Shown here: in pieces, positions 59,726-64,000 of the stretch
Layout of the letters: every line of letters starts with the position of its first letter
How positions within the stretch are numbered: position 1 is the stretch's first letter
Assembly (NCBI RefSeq): GCF_029626105.1
Contig: NZ_JARUBH010000009.1
Location: 5,394,001 to 5,458,000, forward strand
Direction: 5' to 3'
DNA length: 64,000 bases
Origin: Solwaraspora sp. WMMD792
GTDB lineage: Bacteria; Actinomycetota; Actinomycetes; Mycobacteriales; Micromonosporaceae
Translations under genes and position numbers: made by a program
The notes under the pieces: generated by a model
The model's database searches: none
Told to the model about the DNA's origin: nothing
Seen by the model: only the letters and a program-made list of their open reading frames with translations

Positions 59726-59726
59726 G

Positions 59727-60275
59727 ATGGGTACGGCGACGCTGCTCACCGACCGTACTGAACTGGCCGCCTGGTCGCTGCGGACGGTGACCCTGCCGGA
59801 GCCGCTGGACTTCGGCCACTCTCCCGAGCAGGACCTGGCCCAGTTGCGGTTCCTGCGCGCGGTGACCAGCCACGCGGTACGGCTGCGCTGGACCCTGCGC
59901 GGGCGGCCGTCGTTCCCGCTGGACACCCACGTGCACCTGGTCGCGCCGTCGGCCGGCACCGATCAGGCCAGCCGGGCCTACGCCGGCGAATGGGGCCTGG
60001 CCTACCGGTACGGCAGCTGCTACTACCGTCGCGGGCCGGGAATGGTGGTGGTCAAGGACGTCCGGCCCGGGGTCGATGCCAGCCGGATGGTGATCACCGA
60101 CGGCGCGGACGCGTTCCTGCGGCTGGCTGAGGACCCGTCCGGGGTGCCGGCGCCGGGCGACGTCGACGCGGCGGCCGTCGCCGTCGAAGCCGGGCTGGCC
60201 TGCGCCGCCGGCGACACGGTGCTGATCCTGCCCTACCGGATGCGGCACTGGCCGGTGCCGCACGTGGCAGTGTGA
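59727..60275 (+). CDS. DUF5825-like protein next to the maturase
   Basis: This 182-residue protein has LRTVTLPEPLDFGHSPEQDL, FLRAVTSHAVRLRW and YRYGSCYYRRGPGMVVVKDV. I recognise it as the kind of protein (DUF5825) that is often found beside RiPP radical SAM maturases. Its function is unknown; it may bind the leader or help the maturase. It starts 1 bp after the maturase stop. The cysteine in GSCYYRRGPG is the only striking residue. Confidence 0.65.
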   Translation: MGTATLLTDRTELAAWSLRTVTLPEPLDFGHSPEQDLAQLRFLRAVTSHAVRLRWTLRGRPSFPLDTHVHLVAPSAGTDQASRAYAGEWGLAYRYGSCYYRRGPGMVVVKDVRPGVDASRMVITDGADAFLRLAEDPSGVPAPGDVDAAAVAVEAGLACAAGDTVLILPYRMRHWPVPHVAV

Positions 60276-60287
60276 GGCGGCCCGACC

Positions 60288-61601
60288 GTGACCGCCTCCG
60301 CGCCGCACGACCCGCAGCCAACCGACCCGCAGCCGCACGACCCGCAGCCAACCGACCCGCAGCCGCACGAGCCGCCGCTGTACCCGTTCCGCGACTACGA
60401 CGAGCTGGGGCTGGACCCGCGGCTGGCCCGGCTGCGCGCCGAGTGCCCGGTGTCCCGGATCCGGCTGCCGTACGGCGGTGACGCCTGGCTCGCCACCCGC
60501 TACTCCGACGTGACGACGGTGCTCGCCGACCCCAGGTTCAGCCGGGCCGCCGCCTGCGGCCCGGACGTGCCCCGGCAGACCGAGGCGCCGCCGGTGGCCA
60601 CCACCATCCTGGACCTGGACCGGCCCGAACATGGCCGGCTGAGACGCATCGCGGCCAGCGCGTTCGCCCAGTGGCGCATCGAGCGACTACGCCCGTACGT
60701 CCGGCAGGTCGCCGCCGAACGGATCGACGCGCTGCTGGCCGGCCCGGCACCGGGCGACCTGTACGCCGCGGTCGCGTTGCCGGTGCCGCTGGCCGTGCTG
60801 TGCCACGTCCTCGGCGTACCGCTGGCCGACCGGGACCGGTTCCGCGCCTGGACGCACGCGCTGCTGATGCCCGGGCCGATGCCGGCCGACGAGTTCCGGT
60901 CGGTCGCCGCCGCGCTGGAGGACTATCTGCGGGAGCTGATCGCACACCGCCGTGAGTCGGCCACCGGCGACCTGCTGAGCATGCTGGTCCGGGCGACCGA
61001 CAACGGCGACCGGATGACCGAGCAGGAGCTGGTGTCGTTCGGCGTGACCCTGCTCGCCGCCGGGTTCGAGACCACGGCCAGCCAGCTGGCCAGTTCGGCG
61101 TACCTGCTGCTGCGCCACCGCCACCTCTGGGAATTGCTTGGCCGGGAGCCGGACCGGGTGCCGGCGGTGGTCGACGAGCTGCTCCGGTTCGTGCCCCTCA
61201 ACGGCGGCAGCGGGCTGCCCCGGGTGGCGACCGAGGACGTCGAGCTGGGTGGGGTGACGGTCCGGGCCGGGGAGGCGGTGTTCGCCTCGACCATCTCCGC
61301 CAACCGTGATGACGCGGTGTTCCCGGACGCGGACACCTTCGACCCGGACCGGCGCCCGACGGCCCGGCATGTCACCTTCGGCTACGGTCCGCACCGCTGC
61401 CTCGGGGCCTGGCTGGCGACGATGGAGATCCAGGAGGTGGTCGGCGCGCTGGTCGCGGCGGCGCCGGGTCTGCGGCTGGCCGACCCGGACGGGGTACGGT
61501 GGCGCGCCGGAACCATCGTGCGCGGCCCGCTCGCGCTGCCGGTCGACTGGCCGACGGGCCGGACGTCCACCGGTCAGTCCGGCGGCGCACCGCCGGCCTG
61601 A
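60288..61601 (+). CDS. Cytochrome P450
   Basis: The 437-residue P450 has the I-helix AAGFETTAS, the ExxR in VDELLRF and the heme loop FGYGPHRCLG with Cys371 as iron ligand. Residues 6-27 are two copies of a His-Asp-Pro-Gln repeat not seen in the family. It is the last gene of the RiPP-like operon and may oxidise or cross-link the tyrosine of the peptide, as P450s do in other very short RiPPs. GTG 60288. It ends 7 bp from the convergent SulP gene. Confidence 0.88.
   Translation: MTASAPHDPQPTDPQPHDPQPTDPQPHEPPLYPFRDYDELGLDPRLARLRAECPVSRIRLPYGGDAWLATRYSDVTTVLADPRFSRAAACGPDVPRQTEAPPVATTILDLDRPEHGRLRRIAASAFAQWRIERLRPYVRQVAAERIDALLAGPAPGDLYAAVALPVPLAVLCHVLGVPLADRDRFRAWTHALLMPGPMPADEFRSVAAALEDYLRELIAHRRESATGDLLSMLVRATDNGDRMTEQELVSFGVTLLAAGFETTASQLASSAYLLLRHRHLWELLGREPDRVPAVVDELLRFVPLNGGSGLPRVATEDVELGGVTVRAGEAVFASTISANRDDAVFPDADTFDPDRRPTARHVTFGYGPHRCLGAWLATMEIQEVVGALVAAAPGLRLADPDGVRWRAGTIVRGPLALPVDWPTGRTSTGQSGGAPPA
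60306..60365 (+). repeat. Two exact 30-bp repeats in the P450 N-terminus
   Basis: The 30-bp unit beginning CACGACCCGCAGCC occurs at 60306-60335 and 60336-60365, with part of a third copy. It adds a proline-rich lead to the enzyme and could vary in number by slippage. Confidence 0.8.
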
Positions 61602-61607
61602 CCGGTG

Positions 61608-63107
61608 TCAGTGGCCGACTCTGAGCTGCCCGGCGAGGGTGCCGTGGATCCGGGCGCTGGGCTGGTTCAGCTCGATGATCTCGGCGGTCTTGCCGCGACT
61701 GGCGTACTTGGTGGTGATGGCGTCGAGCGCGGCCACCGACGAGGCGTCCCAGATGTGCGCGTGCGTCATGTCGATGATCACCCGGTCCGGGTCGCCGGCG
61801 TAGTCGAACTGGTAGACGAGGTCGTTGCTGGAGGCAAAGAAGAGTTCGCCGTGCACCGAGTAGATCCGGGTGCTGCCGTCGGGGTCGAGCACGCTGGTGA
61901 CCTCGACCATGTGGGCCACCCGGCGGGCGAAGATCACCATCGCGACGAGAACACCGATGATGACCCCGATCGCGAGGTTGTGGGTGACCAGCACCGCGGC
62001 GACGGTGGAGGTCATCACCGCGAGTTCCCCCCACGGCATTCGTTTGAGGGTGGCGGGGGCGACGCTGTGCCAGTCGAACGTCGACACCGCGACGATGATC
62101 ATCACGGCGACCAGGGCGGCCATCGGGATCCGGGCGACGATGTCGCCCAGGGAGACGACCAGGATCAGCAGGAACACCCCGGCCAGGAAGGTCGACAGCC
62201 GGGTCCGGGCACCGGCCACCTTGACGTTGATCATCGTCTGGCCGATCATCGCGCAGCCACCCATGCCGCCGAAGAAGCCGGTGACGATGTTCGCCACCCC
62301 CTGCCCCCACGACTCGCGGGTCTTGTTCGAGTGGGTGTCGGTGATGTCGTCGACCAGCTTGGCGGTCATCAGCGACTCCATCAGCCCGACCAGCGCGATC
62401 CCGACCGCGTACGGGGCGATCACCTGCAGGGTCGCCCAGGTGTACGGGATCTGCGGCAGGACGAGCATCGGCAGGCTGTCCGGCAGGGCGCCCTGGTCAC
62501 CGACGGTCGGCACGGCGAAGCCGGCGACGACCGTGACGACGGTCAGCACGACGATCGCGAACAGCGGCGCCGGCACCGCCCTCGTCAGCCGGGGCAGCCC
62601 GACAATGATCACCAACGCGACGGCGACCATCGGATAGACCAGCCACGGCACCCCGATCAGGTAGGGCATCTGCGCTGCGAAGATCAGGATCGCCAGGGCG
62701 TTGACGAAGCCGACCATCACGCTGCGCGGGACGAACCGCATCAGCCGGGCGACGCCGAGCACGGCGAGCAGCACCTGCAGCACCCCGCCGAGGATCACCG
62801 CCGCCAGCAGATAGCCGAGCCCGTGGTCGCGGGCCAACGGGGCGACGATCAACGCGATCGCGCCGGTCGCCGCAGAGATCATCGCCGGCCGGCCACCGCA
62901 GATCGCGATGGTCACCGCCATGGTGAACGACGCGAACAGCCCGACCCGTGGGTCGACCCCGGCGAGGATGGAGAACGAGATCGCCTCCGGGATCAACGCG
63001 AGCGCGACCACCAGGCCAGCGAGGACCTCGGTACGGAACACCTTCGGGGACAACCACGACGGGCGGGACAGACGCGGCCGGAACGCCGCAGGAGAGAACG
63101 CAGACAT
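61608..63107 (-). CDS. SulP-family anion transporter with STAS domain
   Basis: The 499-residue protein has about ten to twelve membrane segments with SulP signatures: [21 protein letters not shown] near residue 30-50 and [22 protein letters not shown]-terminal STAS domain ([20 protein letters not shown]) follows. SulP proteins carry sulphate, bicarbonate or other anions. ATG 63107 starts [16 protein letters not shown]. It is convergent with the P450 and has no clear link to the RiPP-like locus. Confidence 0.87.
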   Translation of the reverse strand: MSAFSPAAFRPRLSRPSWLSPKVFRTEVLAGLVVALALIPEAISFSILAGVDPRVGLFASFTMAVTIAICGGRPAMISAATGAIALIVAPLARDHGLGYLLAAVILGGVLQVLLAVLGVARLMRFVPRSVMVGFVNALAILIFAAQMPYLIGVPWLVYPMVAVALVIIVGLPRLTRAVPAPLFAIVVLTVVTVVAGFAVPTVGDQGALPDSLPMLVLPQIPYTWATLQVIAPYAVGIALVGLMESLMTAKLVDDITDTHSNKTRESWGQGVANIVTGFFGGMGGCAMIGQTMINVKVAGARTRLSTFLAGVFLLILVVSLGDIVARIPMAALVAVMIIVAVSTFDWHSVAPATLKRMPWGELAVMTSTVAAVLVTHNLAIGVIIGVLVAMVIFARRVAHMVEVTSVLDPDGSTRIYSVHGELFFASSNDLVYQFDYAGDPDRVIIDMTHAHIWDASSVAALDAITTKYASRGKTAEIIELNQPSARIHGTLAGQLRVGH

Positions 63108-63520
63108 ACAGCCTTTTCCGATCAGGGCGCGCGGCAGCGCGCGGGGTCTCGTGTCGGGATTCGCGGACCAGCACCGATCCCGGTGGTCGCGGCGGCACGA
63201 TCCGTCACGATCACGGTGACCCGAGAAGATGACCTGGTTGTTTCCTGGCGTCGTCGCCTCGGAAACCATCCCCCGCCGTGCAGGTCGAACAGCACGGACG
63301 GCTGGGGGCAATCTACCGTCGCGGAGGGGTAGGGATGGTGCGGAGGTGGCAATCGTCACCACCTCTACGTGGTGCCGCAGCCACCCGAGCCGTGGTCGCC
63401 GCTGCGGCACTGCGCACCCTGGCCGCTCCCGGCGGGCCCGAAGCCGTCGATATTCATCTATAGTTGTCGATGTGTTCACGCGCGCGTCCCGTCCCATCCA
63501 TCCGAGTCAGGACTAGACCG
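63108..63520. other. Divergent intergenic region
   Basis: These 413 bp lie between the SulP and carbohydrate-binding genes and hold no supported gene. Two sections are GC-alternating (GGGCGCGCGGCAGCGCGC at 63126-63143). The region should carry the promoters of both neighbours; TATTCATCTATAGTTG at 63451-63466 is the most AT-rich patch. Confidence 0.4.
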
Positions 63521-64000
63521 ATGAAACGCATCCCCCTGAGAGCCATCGTCCCCGCCGGGCTCGCGGTCGCACTGATCACCGGTCCGCTGCCGGCACCGGC
63601 CGCCGCGCAGGCGACCGTCCCGATCACGCTGACCGGCACCAGCGCCACCAGCCCCAGTGCCGACGTCACGATCGCCGGGCGGGCCGTGACGATCACCGCA
63701 CCGGGCACCTACGAGGTCACCGGCACCCTCAACGACGGCTACCTCGACGTCGACGCCTCGGGCACCGTCAACCTGATCCTCAACGGCGCCGCCATCACCA
63801 ACTCCAGCAACGCACCGCTGCAGGTCACCGATGCCGACCAGGTCGTGATCACGCTCGCCGCCGGCACCACCAGCCGGCTCACCGACGCGACCAACTACGT
63901 CTATCCCGACCCGGACACCGACGAGCCGAACGCCGCCCTGTTCAGCCGCGCCGACCTGCGGATCACCGGCACCGGGGCGTTGACCGTACGCGGCAACGCG
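63521..64000 (+). CDS. Secreted carbohydrate-binding-domain protein, 5' part
   Basis: An ATG at 63521 opens a frame that runs off the window after 160 codons. A Sec signal (MKRIPLRAIVPAGLAVALIT, cleavage after APAAAQA) is followed by repeated beta-strand units (GTYEVTGTLNDGYLDVDA, NLILNGAAITNSSNAPLQV, DLRITGTGALTVRGNA). This is the right-handed beta-helix pattern of the Cthe_2159/DUF4353 carbohydrate-binding family. It is therefore probably a cell-surface or secreted polysaccharide-binding protein. Confidence 0.8.
   Translation, partial: MKRIPLRAIVPAGLAVALITGPLPAPAAAQATVPITLTGTSATSPSADVTIAGRAVTITAPGTYEVTGTLNDGYLDVDASGTVNLILNGAAITNSSNAPLQVTDADQVVITLAAGTTSRLTDATNYVYPDPDTDEPNAALFSRADLRITGTGALTVRGNA

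Noticed and set aside
1-64000. A CRISPR array or a phage structural module
   Set aside because: No regularly spaced repeats with unique spacers and no capsid, tail or terminase genes were seen. The only tandem repeats are inside coding linkers.

Overview
The window is high-GC actinobacterial DNA. The codon usage, frequent GTG starts, SmpB, OmpR- and NarL-type regulators and specialised-metabolite genes fit a Micromonospora-like soil actinomycete. No rRNA and no complete tRNA gene is visible. Most of the window is accessory: three unrelated biosynthetic loci, a remodelled mobile element, envelope-stress genes and secreted proteins.

Region 1 (about 0.65-28.6 kb) looks like a decayed integrated element. 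Two degenerate copies of the 3' half of tRNA-Arg(ACG) lie at 650-688 and 28545-28586, and a truncated tyrosine recombinase reads into the first. Inside is a seven-gene leftward operon (8557 to 1186): ATP-grasp ligase, medium-chain reductase, CitE-type aldolase, glycine C-acetyltransferase-type PLP enzyme, MaoC dehydratase, amidinotransferase and a protein-arginine-methyltransferase-like enzyme. This is the gene set I know for ketomemicin-type pseudotripeptides, plus a methyltransferase. Related transposase scars flank it on both sides. Next come an AraC/cupin/oxidoreductase operon, an smpB gene in an unusual place, a TetR/darcynin pair, and a two-component system followed by envelope genes (DedA, DUF998, DedA-GT4, two PAP2 phosphatases). 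These share a 28-bp promoter motif and are mixed with gene fragments (MMPL, PAP2 N-terminus, flavin monooxygenase C-termini, NarX-type kinase). An amidohydrolase of lower GC and a MacB-type ABC transporter close the region; the transporter permease is truncated at the second tRNA scar.

Region 2 (28.6-44.4 kb) is an uncharacterised locus. An exporter pair and two condensation-like proteins run left. A KASIII-like enzyme, a BtrJ-like ATP-grasp ligase, a BtrK-like decarboxylase, a BtrI-like carrier protein, a half thiolase-fold protein, a half acyl-CoA dehydrogenase, a full acyl-CoA dehydrogenase, a phosphopantetheinyl transferase and a LAL regulator run right. The core predicts an amino acid loaded onto a dedicated ACP and decarboxylated there, as in the GABA-ACP module of butirosin, then processed by atypical condensation, KAS and dehydrogenase proteins.

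Region 3 (44.5-51.9 kb) holds an AraC regulator, two small secreted proteins, a secreted esterase with a cellulose-binding module, a MarR/flavin-monooxygenase operon and a secreted RCC1-repeat protein.

Region 4 (51.9-61.6 kb) is a candidate RiPP locus with two divergent operons. Rightward are a diiron protein, a previously easy-to-miss 27-residue precursor peptide (57625-57708), a hairpin, a B12-binding radical SAM maturase, a DUF5825-like protein and a P450. Leftward are an MFS exporter, a thiamine-dependent E1 alpha/beta pair and a class III aminotransferase. A SulP transporter and the start of a secreted carbohydrate-binding protein end the window.
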